From DATMRS01 sp035566015 (GTDB lineage: Bacteria > Pseudomonadota > Alphaproteobacteria > Sphingomonadales > Sphingomonadaceae), in NCBI GenBank assembly GCA_035566015.1, contig DATMRS010000008.1, positions 124,001 through 188,000 on the forward strand: DNA of 64,000 nucleotides. Direction: 5' to 3'. The position numbers and the translations under genes are program-made. The notes under the pieces were generated by a model. That model was given only the letters and a program-made list of their open reading frames with translations. It searched no databases and had not been told where the DNA came from. Below, piece after piece: positions 7,858 through 16,345 of this stretch (positions are counted from its first letter, which is position 1; each line of letters opens with the position of its first letter).

Positions 7858-8388
7858 ATGAAACTGAATGATATTCGCGACAATAGCGGCGCGCGCAAGG
7901 AGCGCGTCCGCGTCGGCCGCGGCATTGGCTCGGGCCTCGGCAAGACCGCCGGACGCGGCCAGAAGGGCGCCAAGGCGCGCTCGGGCGTGTCGATCAACGG
8001 CTTCGAAGGCGGCCAGATGCCGCTCCACATGCGGCTGCCGAAGCGCGGCTTCAACAACATCTTCGCCAAGGATTATGCCGAGGTGAACCTGGGTGCGATC
8101 CAGAAGCTCGTCGATGGTGGCAAGCTCGCGACCGATGGCGTCGTCGATCATGCCGCGCTGAAGGCGGCAGGCGTCGCACGCGGCGGCCGCGACGGCGTGC
8201 GCATCCTTGGCAAGGGCGTGCTGTCGGCGAAGCTGTCGTTCAAGGTCGCCGGCGTGTCGAAGGGCGCGCGGGAAGCGATCGAGAAGGCGGGCGGTTCGGT
8301 CGAGCTGATCGCGGTGGTGCCGGCCAGCGAGAAGGCCGCCGCCAAGAAGGGGACGGCGAAGGCCGCGAAGAAGGCCGCCAAGGCTTAA
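7858..8388 (+). CDS. rplO: 50S ribosomal protein L15
   Basis: L15 (176 aa) is a late-assembling 23S rRNA binder. The N-terminus MKLNDIRDNSGARKERVRVGRG with the glycine-rich GSGLGKTAGRGQKGAKARSG is diagnostic. The last 25 residues are an alanine/lysine-rich basic tail (KAAAKKGTAKAAKKAAKA) that makes the protein longer than the usual 145-160 residues. Two hairpins follow in the 107-bp gap before secY. Confidence 0.97.
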   Translation: MKLNDIRDNSGARKERVRVGRGIGSGLGKTAGRGQKGAKARSGVSINGFEGGQMPLHMRLPKRGFNNIFAKDYAEVNLGAIQKLVDGGKLATDGVVDHAALKAAGVARGGRDGVRILGKGVLSAKLSFKVAGVSKGAREAIEKAGGSVELIAVVPASEKAAAKKGTAKAAKKAAKA

Positions 8389-8435
8389 GGCCGCGTCAGG
8401 TTCGGGCTGACAAGCCCGGCGAGGACCTTATATGA

Positions 8436-8477
8436 GGCGGCGGGGAGCGGGGACGCATCCCGCCGCCTTTTCATTTT
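8436..8477 (+). terminator. Terminator-like hairpin between rplO and secY
   Basis: A 9-bp GC stem (GGCGGCGGG at 8436-8444 pairing with CCCGCCGCC at 8459-8467) is followed at once by TTTTCATTTT, the layout of an intrinsic terminator. A smaller hairpin, CGGGCT/AGCCCG, lies just upstream at 8403-8418. Because secY and adk follow in the same direction, this may be a partial terminator or attenuator that lowers secY expression relative to the ribosomal genes. Confidence 0.65.
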
Positions 8478-8495
8478 CCGGGATCGAGACACATC

Positions 8496-9863
8496 ATGGC
8501 ATCCGTAGCCGAACAGATGGCCGGCAATATCAATTTCGGCCAGTTCTCCAAGGCGACCGAGCTGAAGAAGCGGCTCTGGTTCACCTTCCTGGCGTTGATC
8601 GTGTTCCGGATGCTGAGCTTCGTGCCGCTGCCGGGCATCGATCCGCTGGCGCTGAATTCGCTGTTCAGCCAGACGAGCGGCGGCGTGCTCGATTTCTTCA
8701 ACAGCTTCTCGGGCGGCGCGCTCGAGCGGATGAGCATCGTCGCGCTGGGCGTGATGCCCTACATCACTGCCTCGATCGTGATGCAGCTCGCCAATTCGCT
8801 GTCGCCCACGCTCGCGGCGATCAAGAAGGAAGGCGAGGCGGGGCGCAAGAAGCTCAACCAATATACGCGCTACGGCACCGTCGGACTCGCCGCGATCCAG
8901 GGCTATTTCATCGCGGTTGGGCTGGAAAGCTGGGGCGCGGGGCAGGGCGTGTCGGCGGTCGTCGATCCCGGCCTGCTGTTCCGCGTCACCTGTGTCATCT
9001 CGCTCGTCGGCGGCACGATGTTCCTGATGTGGCTGGGCGAGCAGATCACCAGCCGAGGCGTCGGCAACGGCGTCTCGCTGATCATCATGGCGGGCATCAT
9101 CGCCAACCTGCCGAGCGCCTTCGCCAAGGTGTTCGAGGGCGGCCGCACCGGCTCGCTGTCGGGCACGATGATCGTGCTCGTCCTCATCCTCGTGCTGGGC
9201 CTGATCGCCTTCATCTGCTTCATGGAGCGGGCGACGCGCAACGTCCTCATCCAATATCCCAAACGCCAGACGCAGCGGGGCATGATGCAGGCCGATCGCA
9301 GCCACCTGCCGCTGAAGGTAAACACGGCGAACGTGATCCCGCCGATCTTCGCTTCGTCGCTGCTGTTGATGCCGCTCACGATCACGCAATTTGCGGGGCA
9401 GCGCGTCGCCGGCGAGAGTGCGTGGGGCGATTTCATCATCACCGTGAACCAGTATCTGGCGCACGGCACCCCGCTCTACATGGCGCTCTATGGCGCGGGG
9501 ATCATCTTCTTCTGCTTCTTCTACACCGCGGTCGTTTTCAATCCCGAAGAGACGGCGGACAATCTGAAGCGTTATGGCGGCTTCATTCCGGGCATTCGCC
9601 CCGGCAAGAACACCACCGAATATCTCGATTATGTGCTGACGCGCATCACCGTGATCGGGGCGATCTATCTCACGCTGATCTGCCTCGTTCCGGAAATCCT
9701 CGTGGCAAGGCTGCAGATTCCCTTCTATCTGGGTGGTACAAGCCTGCTGATCGTCGTTAATGTGACGATCGACACGGTGACGCAGATTCAGAGCCATCTG
9801 TTGGCGCACCAATATGGGGATCTGATCAAGAAGGCGAAGCTCAAAGGGGGCGTGCGGCGGTGA
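8496..9863 (+). CDS. secY: Preprotein translocase subunit SecY
   Basis: SecY (455 aa) is the channel of the Sec translocon in the inner membrane, acting with SecE, SecG and SecA. Ten hydrophobic segments can be traced. The first membrane segment and the plug region (PLPGIDPLALNSLF) are present, as are GVMPYITASIVMQL and the cytoplasmic loop motif GAGIIFFCFFYTAVVFNPEE. The tail ends KKAKLKGGVRR. The last bases overlap the GTG start of adk, so the two are translationally coupled. Confidence 0.98.
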   Translation: MASVAEQMAGNINFGQFSKATELKKRLWFTFLALIVFRMLSFVPLPGIDPLALNSLFSQTSGGVLDFFNSFSGGALERMSIVALGVMPYITASIVMQLANSLSPTLAAIKKEGEAGRKKLNQYTRYGTVGLAAIQGYFIAVGLESWGAGQGVSAVVDPGLLFRVTCVISLVGGTMFLMWLGEQITSRGVGNGVSLIIMAGIIANLPSAFAKVFEGGRTGSLSGTMIVLVLILVLGLIAFICFMERATRNVLIQYPKRQTQRGMMQADRSHLPLKVNTANVIPPIFASSLLLMPLTITQFAGQRVAGESAWGDFIITVNQYLAHGTPLYMALYGAGIIFFCFFYTAVVFNPEETADNLKRYGGFIPGIRPGKNTTEYLDYVLTRITVIGAIYLTLICLVPEILVARLQIPFYLGGTSLLIVVNVTIDTVTQIQSHLLAHQYGDLIKKAKLKGGVRR

Positions 9864-10513
9864 ACATCATATTGCTGGGGCCCCCGGGGGCGGGGAAGGG
9901 AACCCAGGCCAGCCGCCTCGTTCAGGAGCGCGGCATGGTGCAGCTTTCGACCGGAGACATGCTGCGCGCGGCGGTGAAGTCGGGCAGCGAGATCGGCAAG
10001 CTCGCTGACGGCATCATGAAGGCGGGCAAGCTCTTCCCTGACGATCTGATGGCCCAGATATTGGGCGAGCGGCTGGACGCGCCCGACACGGCCCGGGGCG
10101 TGATCTTCGACGGCTTTCCCCGCACCGCGCCGCAGGCTGCGGCGCTCGACACGCTGCTTGGCGAACGTGGCCGCGTGCTCGATCATGTGATCGAACTGGA
10201 GGTGAACGAGGACGCGCTGGTCGATCGCATCACCGGCCGCTTCACCTGCGCCAAGTGCGGCGAGGGTTATCACGACCGATACAAGCTGCCCAAGGTGCCG
10301 GGCGTCTGCGACATTTGCGGATCGACCGAGTTCAAGCGGCGGCCCGACGACAATGAGGAAACGGTGCGCACGCGCATGGCCGAATATCGCGCCAAGACCG
10401 CGCCGATCCTTCCGATTTACGAGGCACGCGGAATCGTCCGGCGGGTGGACGGCATGGCCGATATCGAGGATGTCGCCCGCGCCATCGCGGCCATTCTCGA
10501 CGGCGAACAATAA
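9860..10513 (+). CDS. adk: Adenylate kinase with a four-cysteine LID domain
   Basis: Adenylate kinase (217 aa) interconverts ATP, AMP and two ADP. The P-loop GPPGAGKGTQ starts at residue 7, and the AMP-binding FDGFPRT follows near residue 85. The LID domain (about 127-163) carries CAKC and CDIC pairs, the pattern that binds a structural metal in some bacteria; the E. coli enzyme lacks these cysteines. The start is GTG and overlaps the secY stop by 4 bp (GTGA). Length is normal for the long form. Confidence 0.98.
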   Translation: MNIILLGPPGAGKGTQASRLVQERGMVQLSTGDMLRAAVKSGSEIGKLADGIMKAGKLFPDDLMAQILGERLDAPDTARGVIFDGFPRTAPQAAALDTLLGERGRVLDHVIELEVNEDALVDRITGRFTCAKCGEGYHDRYKLPKVPGVCDICGSTEFKRRPDDNEETVRTRMAEYRAKTAPILPIYEARGIVRRVDGMADIEDVARAIAAILDGEQ

Positions 10514-10574
10514 CGGCCGCGCCGGATCGACCGTGGCCTTTCTCTTCCCCTTTTCCGGTTTTTGCGGAGCCGGC

Positions 10575-10597
10575 AACCGCCTGCGATGCAGGCGGTT
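10575..10597 (+). terminator. Perfect hairpin after adk
   Basis: AACCGCCTGC at 10575-10584 pairs perfectly with GCAGGCGGTT at 10588-10597 across the loop GAT. There is no thymine run after it, so it may be a factor-dependent stop, an mRNA 3'-end stabiliser or a processing site for the long ribosomal transcript rather than a textbook intrinsic terminator. Confidence 0.45.
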
Positions 10598-10712
10598 CGA
10601 GCCTGGCCCGGCTGCTATTTGATGCCTGAGAGCTTGATCGGGACGGCGAGCATCTCCTGAAGGCATTGGCATTGCCGCGCGTCCAGAACGCGGCTGTCGC
10701 GACACACGTCCA

Positions 10713-10752
10713 TCCCCGCCCCGTGCGTTCCCTCCGCGGGGCGCGGGTTTTG
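10713..10752 (+). terminator. GC hairpin with T-run just before gdhA
   Basis: A CCCGCCCCG stretch at about 10714-10722 can pair with CGGGGCGCGGG at 10737-10747 with a small bulge, followed by TTTTG. It sits only about 30 bases before the gdhA start, so it could end upstream transcription or act as a leader structure of gdhA. Confidence 0.35.
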
Positions 10753-10780
10753 TCCATTCTTATCGCGAGGAACCAAGAAC

Positions 10781-12133
10781 GTGTCCCATTATATCGATCT
10801 GCCGACCTTCATCGAAGACGTGAAGAAGCAGAATCCCGGGCAGGATGAGTTCATCCAGGCCGTCACCGAAGTCTCGGAGGACATTTTCGGTTTCATCGCC
10901 GACAAGCGCGAATACCATCATTATAAAATCCTGCAGCGTATCACCGAGCCCGATCGCGTCGTCTCCTTCCGGGTCTGCTGGGAGGATGACGACAACCATA
11001 TCCGCGTCAATCGCGGCTGGCGCGTCCAGAACAACAATGCGATCGGCCCCTATAAGGGCGGCCTGCGCTTTCACCCGTCGGTCAATGAGAGCGTGCTCAA
11101 GTTTCTGGCGTTCGAGCAGACGTTCAAGAATGCGCTCACCGGCTTGCCGATGGGCGGCGGCAAGGGCGGCTCGAATTTCGATCCGAAGGGCAAGAGCGAT
11201 CATGAGGTAATGCGTTTCTGCCAGAGCTTCATGACCGAACTGTATCGCCATATCGGCGCGGACACCGATGTTCCCGCGGGCGACATCGGCGTTGGCGGGC
11301 GCGAAATCGGTTATCTGTTCGGCCAGTATAAGCGGATAACCAACCAGTTCACCGGCGTGCTGACCGGCAAGGGCATGGAATATGGCGGCTCGCTGATCCG
11401 GCCCGAGGCGACCGGCTATGGCGCGGTTTATTTCCTCGTCAGCATGCTCAAGACGCGCGGCGACAATCTGCCGGGCAAGACGGTGGTCATCTCCGGTTCG
11501 GGTAACGTCGCCACCTACGCGGCCGAGAAGGTGATCCAGCTCGGCGGCAAGGTGCTCACCTTCTCCGACAGCCAGGGCTTCATCCACGATCCCGAAGGCA
11601 TCACGCAGGAGAAGATCGACTGGGTGAAGGACCTCAAGAACAACCGGCGCGGCCGCATTTCCGAATATGCTGACGAGTATAAGAGCGCGACCTATCATCC
11701 GGGCAAGACGCCGTGGGTGGTTCCCTGTGACGTGGCACTGCCCTGCGCGACGCAGAACGAGATTTTGGGCGCGGATGCCGAAATGCTCGTGAAGAATGGC
11801 TGCATCGCGGTGTCCGAAGGCGCCAACATGCCGACCAATCTGGACGGCGTGCATGTCTTCCGCGATGCGCGCATCCTCTATGCACCGGGCAAGGCCGCCA
11901 ATGCCGGCGGCGTCGCCGTTTCGGGGCTTGAGATGAGCCAGAATTCGCAGCGCCGCTCGTGGAAGGAGAGCGAATTGCAGCAACTCCTCCTCGGCATCAT
12001 GGAGGGGATTCACGAAAGCTGCGTCGCCTATGGTGCGCATGCGGGCACCAACTATGTCGATTATGTGAAAGGCGCGAATATCGCCGGCTTCAAGAAGGTG
12101 GCCGATGCGATGCTGGCTTACGGCGTCGTCTGA
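10781..12133 (+). CDS. gdhA: NADP-type glutamate dehydrogenase
   Basis: This enzyme (450 aa) makes glutamate from 2-oxoglutarate, ammonia and NADPH, or the reverse. The substrate site GLPMGGGKGGSNFDPKGKS lies near residues 122-140 and contains the catalytic-type lysine; PAGDIGVGGREIGYLFGQY follows. The nucleotide-binding fold begins with ISGSGNVATYAAEKV near 237. The length and the motif style fit the hexameric 450-residue class, usually NADP-dependent, but the coenzyme is inferred. The start is GTG, preceded by a GAGGAA purine run. It stands where the rpsM-rplQ part of the ribosomal cluster might be expected. Confidence 0.93.
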   Translation: MSHYIDLPTFIEDVKKQNPGQDEFIQAVTEVSEDIFGFIADKREYHHYKILQRITEPDRVVSFRVCWEDDDNHIRVNRGWRVQNNNAIGPYKGGLRFHPSVNESVLKFLAFEQTFKNALTGLPMGGGKGGSNFDPKGKSDHEVMRFCQSFMTELYRHIGADTDVPAGDIGVGGREIGYLFGQYKRITNQFTGVLTGKGMEYGGSLIRPEATGYGAVYFLVSMLKTRGDNLPGKTVVISGSGNVATYAAEKVIQLGGKVLTFSDSQGFIHDPEGITQEKIDWVKDLKNNRRGRISEYADEYKSATYHPGKTPWVVPCDVALPCATQNEILGADAEMLVKNGCIAVSEGANMPTNLDGVHVFRDARILYAPGKAANAGGVAVSGLEMSQNSQRRSWKESELQQLLLGIMEGIHESCVAYGAHAGTNYVDYVKGANIAGFKKVADAMLAYGVV

Positions 12134-12145
12134 TCGGTGACGGGT

Positions 12146-12165
12146 GGCGTGAGCGTGCTCACGCC
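12146..12165. terminator. Hairpin between convergent gdhA and the DsbD-like gene
   Basis: GGCGTGAGC at 12146-12154 pairs perfectly with GCTCACGCC at 12157-12165. It covers the stop codon of the minus-strand gene and lies 13 bases after the gdhA stop. A bidirectional transcription end is plausible, although no thymine run follows on either strand. Confidence 0.4.
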
Positions 12166-14213
12166 GCCGCCAGCCGGGTGAGCATGCCCGGCGTAAGGAC
12201 CTGCGGCAGGACGGTGAGCGGCTGTCCCGGTGCGTAGAAGAGATAGAAGGGCACGCCCGATCGGCCATGCGCTGTCAGGAAGCGGGTGATCGCCGGATCG
12301 CCGCGTGTCCAATCCCCCACCAGCACCGCGACATTGCCGGCCTTGAACGCGTCGGCGACTTCGCTGCGTTCGATCGCGGCTTTCTCGTTCACCTTGCAGG
12401 TGAGGCACCAGTCAGCCGTGAAATAGACGAAGACGGGCCGTCCTCCCTGGCGGAGTGCGGCAAGGCGCGCCTCGCTGAAAGGCTCCGCGCCCGGCAGGCC
12501 GGCTTGCGACGCCTCGGTCGCGGCGGCTGGCGTGCGTGGCACCAACGGCACGAGCAGCAGCGCGGCGAGGAGGGCGGGCGCGAGCGGCCACCACAGCCGT
12601 CCCTTGTCCGCCGCCTGTCGCCGCCCCACCCACCATAAGGCGAGCGCGAGCAGCAGTGCCGCGCCGAGCCCCATCGCCATCGCGTCGACGCCGCCCAGCC
12701 GCCCGAGCACCCAGGCGAGGCCGAGGGCGGTGGCGAACATCGGCAGCGCGAGGATGCGGCGCAGGCTGTTCATCCATGGACCGGGGCGCGGTAGCCGCCG
12801 TCGCAACGCCGGCACATAGCCGAGCAGCAGAAAGGGCAGAGCGAGGCCGAGCCCCAGCCCGGCAAAGACGGCGAGCGCGGAGGCCGGCGGCAGGACAAGC
12901 GCCGCGCCGAGCGCCGCGCCCATGAACGGGCCGGTGCAGGGCGTCGCGACGAAAGCGGCGAGCGCGCCTGTCCAGAAGGCGCCCGCCGTGCCGCCGCGTG
13001 CCGCCAGCGCGTCGCCGCCGGTGATCGCGGGCAGCTCGAACAGGCCGGCGAGGTTCAGGGCGATTGCGCTTACCAGCAGCAGCAGGAGCAGGATGACGCG
13101 CGCATCCTGAAGCTGGAAGGCCCAGCCCGCCGCCATGCCACCCGCTTTCAAGGCCAGCAGCCCGACGCCGAGCGCTGCGCAGATCAGCACCGCGCCCGCC
13201 GTATAGGCCCAGGCCTCGCGCCGAACGGTGCGTTCGTCGCCGCCAGCGCGGGCGAGGCTCAGCGCCTTCAGGCTGAGGATCGGGAAGACGCACGGCATCA
13301 CGTTGAGGAGAAGGCCGCCGAGCACCGCGCCCGCGAGCGCGAGAAGCAATGTCGTCCCCTGCATCGCGGCGGCGCCTCCCGAGGCAATCGGCGTGCCGGC
13401 GGCGGGCACGGGGCCCGGCGTCGCGGTGACGCCCAGCCCGTCGCCCGTGCCGATGCGGATCACGCCGGCGAGGCTGGCGAGGCTGGTGGCGTCGCTATCC
13501 GCCTTCGTCTCGACGATCAGCGTATCGCCGTTGCGGCTGATCGCCTGCGGATCGGCATAGGTGACGGCGTCGTCGGTCAACGCGAAGAAATAGGGATCGG
13601 CGACAGCGACCGAGGCCGGTAGTGGTATGGCGAGGCGCAGGCGATCGCCGGCAATCTGGAAATGGCCGGTCGTGCCGAGCGGGCGCGGCAGGGCGGCGCG
13701 CCATGTGTCGAATTGCGCGCGGGCACCCGCGTCGGGCGCGCCGTTGCCGACGGTCAGGTCGAGCGCGACATCGCTTTGCTCGGGAACGCAAATCTGCTCG
13801 GTGCAGGCGAGCCAGCGGACGTGCGCGCGGATCGGCAGCGATGTGCCCGCCGCAAGCCCGGCGGGTACATGCAATTGGGTGAGCAGCGCATAATCGCCTT
13901 CATAGACGTAGCTCATCAGCCCGGTGATCTGGAGCGTGCGCGGCAGCGGATAGCGCAGCGGATCGGCGGAAACGCCGGGCGGGAGTTGCCACGCAATCTC
14001 GGTCTTCACGCCCGAATCGCCGGGATTGGCCCAATAGCCATGCCATCCCCGCTCTGTCTTCATGACGAGCGCGACCGCAACGGTGCTGCCGGGGGCGGGA
14101 TGGCTGCTCTCGGCGACGAGCGCAGGGCGGATATGGAGCGTCTGGGCGACGGCGCTGCCGCCCGATACGATCAGGGCCAGAACCGCCAGCAGCCGTAAGC
14201 CGAACGCGAACAT
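12159..14213 (-). CDS. DsbD/ScsB-type protein-disulfide reductase
   Basis: This protein (684 aa) probably passes electrons from cytoplasmic thioredoxin across the inner membrane to periplasmic thiol proteins. It has a signal peptide (to AVAQ, about residue 24), an N-terminal periplasmic domain with the cysteine pair CTEQIC near residue 140, a central region of about eight membrane segments with the paired cysteines in NVMPCVFPIL and VATPCTGPFMG, and a C-terminal thioredoxin domain with ADWCLTCKVNE near residue 600. This layout matches the DsbD family, with the N-terminal domain closer to the ScsB branch. It converges with gdhA across a 25-bp gap. Confidence 0.88.
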   Translation of the reverse strand: MFAFGLRLLAVLALIVSGGSAVAQTLHIRPALVAESSHPAPGSTVAVALVMKTERGWHGYWANPGDSGVKTEIAWQLPPGVSADPLRYPLPRTLQITGLMSYVYEGDYALLTQLHVPAGLAAGTSLPIRAHVRWLACTEQICVPEQSDVALDLTVGNGAPDAGARAQFDTWRAALPRPLGTTGHFQIAGDRLRLAIPLPASVAVADPYFFALTDDAVTYADPQAISRNGDTLIVETKADSDATSLASLAGVIRIGTGDGLGVTATPGPVPAAGTPIASGGAAAMQGTTLLLALAGAVLGGLLLNVMPCVFPILSLKALSLARAGGDERTVRREAWAYTAGAVLICAALGVGLLALKAGGMAAGWAFQLQDARVILLLLLLVSAIALNLAGLFELPAITGGDALAARGGTAGAFWTGALAAFVATPCTGPFMGAALGAALVLPPASALAVFAGLGLGLALPFLLLGYVPALRRRLPRPGPWMNSLRRILALPMFATALGLAWVLGRLGGVDAMAMGLGAALLLALALWWVGRRQAADKGRLWWPLAPALLAALLLVPLVPRTPAAATEASQAGLPGAEPFSEARLAALRQGGRPVFVYFTADWCLTCKVNEKAAIERSEVADAFKAGNVAVLVGDWTRGDPAITRFLTAHGRSGVPFYLFYAPGQPLTVLPQVLTPGMLTRLAAA

Positions 14214-14273
14214 CGCGACTCCGAGAGGAAGAATCGCGATCGCTATAGCACAGCCGGCGTCTTGCGCCTGTCC

Positions 14274-14753
14274 TTACTCCTCGGTCGGCTTCGACTGGAG
14301 CTGGATATAATTTTGTAGCCCCATCTGCTTGATCATGTCGAACTGCCGTTCGAGCTCGTCGATATGTTCCTCCTCGCTTTCGAGGATGTCGGTCAGCAGG
14401 TCGCGGCTCACATAATCGCGCACCGACTCGCAATGGGCGATGCCGTCCTTGAGCGTCGGCAATGCCTCCTGCTCAAGCGCGAGATCGGCTTTCAGCACCT
14501 CCTCGACGGTTTCGCCGATGCGCAGGCGGCCGAGAAGCTGGAAATTGGGAAGGCCGTCGAGAAACAGGATGCGCTCGGCGAGCCGGTCGGCATGCTTCAT
14601 CTCGTCGATCGACTCGCCATATTCGAACTTGGCGAGGCGCTGCACGCCCCAATGGTCGAGCATCCGATAGTGGAGGAAATATTGGTTGATCGCGGTCAAC
14701 TCATTCTTGAGCGCCTCGTTCAGATAGGTGATGACCTTGGCGTCGCCCTGCAT
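14274..14753 (-). CDS. bfr: Bacterioferritin
   Basis: Bacterioferritin (159 aa) stores iron in a 24-subunit shell with haem at subunit interfaces. The start was set at the ATG giving MQGDAKVITYLNEALKNELT because GGAGG stands 5 bases upstream and the result matches family length; another in-frame ATG lies four codons earlier. The di-iron ligands fit ELTAINQYFLH, the segment ESIDEMKHADR (including the haem-ligand methionine) and ESEEEHIDELE. It lies downstream of bfd in the same direction, forming an iron storage and release pair. Confidence 0.96.
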   Translation of the reverse strand: MQGDAKVITYLNEALKNELTAINQYFLHYRMLDHWGVQRLAKFEYGESIDEMKHADRLAERILFLDGLPNFQLLGRLRIGETVEEVLKADLALEQEALPTLKDGIAHCESVRDYVSRDLLTDILESEEEHIDELERQFDMIKQMGLQNYIQLQSKPTEE

Positions 14754-14845
14754 GTCGTCCTCCATTGCAAGGCCATCATAATAGCCGCCCCGGGAGGATC
14801 TGTAACCCGCTAAAGCCCCTGAAAATAGAGATTTTTCTGAAATTG

Positions 14846-15016
14846 CTAGGCAGTCGCACCCTCGGTGGAGACGATGTCGCGTGCAAATGGCAGGCATTGT
14901 CCGCACTTGAGGCGCTTGCCGAGCGACGCATAGGCGCTGCGGGGGCAACTGGCCCCGTTACGCACCGCATCGCGCACTTCCTGTTCCCGAATCGCATTGC
15001 AGACACAGACGACCAT
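14846..15016 (-). CDS. bfd: Bacterioferritin-associated ferredoxin
   Basis: This 56-residue [2Fe-2S] protein delivers electrons to bacterioferritin so that stored iron can be mobilised. The cluster ligands are seen as CVC near residue 4 and CGQC near residue 38 (KCGQCLPFAR). The start MVVCVCNAIREQEV is standard for the family and follows AAGAGGAG. It is 92 bases upstream of bfr on the same strand, and a sigma70-like promoter lies just upstream of it. Confidence 0.92.
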   Translation of the reverse strand: MVVCVCNAIREQEVRDAVRNGASCPRSAYASLGKRLKCGQCLPFARDIVSTEGATA

Positions 15017-15041
15017 AAGTGTCCCACTCCTCTTGCGACTC

Positions 15042-15070
15042 GATATAGCGCTACTGCGAACAAGTCTCAA
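15042..15070 (-). promoter_or_regulatory. Probable sigma70-type promoter of bfd-bfr
   Basis: On the minus strand TTGAGA (complement of 15065-15070) is followed after exactly 17 bases by TATATC (complement of 15042-15047), close to the TTGACA/TATAAT consensus. It is 26 bases upstream of the bfd start, and the -35 part reaches into the last codons of the DUF418 gene. No clear Fur or RirA operator was recognised. Confidence 0.5.
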
Positions 15071-16305
15071 TATCTGATGCGACGAAAAGGTTGAAGCGCT
15101 CCGCGCGCGAGCGAGCGCCAGAGCCATTCGAACGGGCCATAGGCGAATCGGTCGAGCCACGGCTTGCTCCACAGCAGGATGGCCGCCCAGATGCCCGCGA
15201 CGACGATGTAGAGATCGGCCCGGCCGAGCATGCCGAACAGGCCGAGGCCGTAGCCGTAGAAGATCGTCGTCGCGACGATCGTCGAGCCGAGATAATTGGA
15301 AAGCGCCATCCGGCCGGCGGCGGCAAGGCGCACCGCCAGCCAGCGGGCTTGCCCCGAGGCCATGAAGAGCAGGATGAGGCTGCCCTGCGCCAGCGCCAGC
15401 CACGGCCGCAGCAGCAGGCTGAGCGCGCTCGCCAGCGGCAGGATCACGGGATCGAAGCGCGTGTCGATCAGCAGCCGGACGATCGGCGCATAGAGCGGCA
15501 GGATGATGAGGCCGCCGATCACGGCGAGCGCCTGATAGGCCCGGCGCGGCCAGCCGCCCGAGAAGAAGCCCGTCCGGTGCAGCGCGAGGCCGAACAGCAT
15601 GAAACAGAGCGACTCGAGGATCGAGGTCGGCAGCAGTTCGGTCTGGTACAGGATCGTCATCGGCGCGCGGGCGGCGAAGACGTCCGCCACGCCCCCGCGA
15701 TACATCTCTATTTCGCGCGCCAGAGCGGGCGAGGGGGTGGCGACGTCGAGGACGGCGCGCCATGCTTCATGCGCGATCGCGGGCGCGTCTGGCGCTTCGG
15801 CGGCGGCCTTGAGCAGCGCGAGATCGTGCCAGTTGATGAGATCGATCCCGACGAGCAGCGCGAACAGCCCCGCGCTGGTGTAGAGCAGCGCGGACGTCGG
15901 CCATTGCCAGGCGATGAAGGCGATCGCGCCCGCCAGCGCATAGACGACGAGGATATCGCCGTACCAGAAGCCCCAGGCGTGGAGCATGCCGAAGACGAGC
16001 AGCCATGCCATGCGGCGATAATGCGTCGCCACGGGGCCGGGTACGCGGCCCTCGGCGCGTTCGGCGATGAGCGCCATCGACGCGCCGAACAGCATCGTGA
16101 ACAGCGCGCGCATCTTGCCGTCCGCCAGTACATAAGCGGCGCCCCACGCCACCAGGTCCGCGCCTTCGGCCCCGCCATAATAAAAAGGGTCGACATAGGC
16201 ATAAGCCGGCATGCCCATGGCGACGATGTTCATGATGAGGATGCCGCAGACCGCGAAGCCGCGCACCGCGTCGATCGTCTCGATCCGCCCGGCGTCGCCG
16301 CTCAC
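15067..16305 (-). CDS. DUF418-family multi-pass membrane protein
   Basis: The protein (412 aa) has about nine to ten hydrophobic segments. It opens with RIETIDAVRGFAVCGILIMN, the typical D-x-x-R-G-F/x-A start of the DUF418/DUF1624 acyltransferase-like membrane families, and ends with the DUF418 domain (ALSNYLGSTIVATTIFYGYG and a tryptophan-rich tail WRSLARG). The start is GTG. The biochemical role of DUF418 proteins is not established. It sits 40 bases downstream of purL and just upstream of bfd on the same strand. Confidence 0.8.
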   Translation of the reverse strand: MSGDAGRIETIDAVRGFAVCGILIMNIVAMGMPAYAYVDPFYYGGAEGADLVAWGAAYVLADGKMRALFTMLFGASMALIAERAEGRVPGPVATHYRRMAWLLVFGMLHAWGFWYGDILVVYALAGAIAFIAWQWPTSALLYTSAGLFALLVGIDLINWHDLALLKAAAEAPDAPAIAHEAWRAVLDVATPSPALAREIEMYRGGVADVFAARAPMTILYQTELLPTSILESLCFMLFGLALHRTGFFSGGWPRRAYQALAVIGGLIILPLYAPIVRLLIDTRFDPVILPLASALSLLLRPWLALAQGSLILLFMASGQARWLAVRLAAAGRMALSNYLGSTIVATTIFYGYGLGLFGMLGRADLYIVVAGIWAAILLWSKPWLDRFAYGPFEWLWRSLARGALQPFRRIRY

Positions 16306-16345
16306 CGGCCGTCTCGCGGCGGCCGGGGGCCGAAAGAGTCCCGGC

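Larger units (their letters stand above)
10514..10780. other. Intergenic region between adk and gdhA
   Basis: This 267-bp gap holds no supportable gene. It contains a perfect 10-bp stem with a 3-base loop at 10575-10597 and a weaker GC hairpin followed by TTTT at 10713-10752. In many alphaproteobacteria adk is followed by rpsM; no S13-like coding sequence is visible in any frame here. Confidence 0.6.

Noticed and set aside
6505..8151. Long minus-strand reading frame opposite rplR, rpsE, rpmD and rplO
   Set aside because: Same antisense artefact; no domain character.
10575..10597. Strong hairpin after adk considered as part of a tRNA or riboswitch
   Set aside because: No cloverleaf, T-loop GTTCRA in the right place, or other conserved RNA core is present around it.
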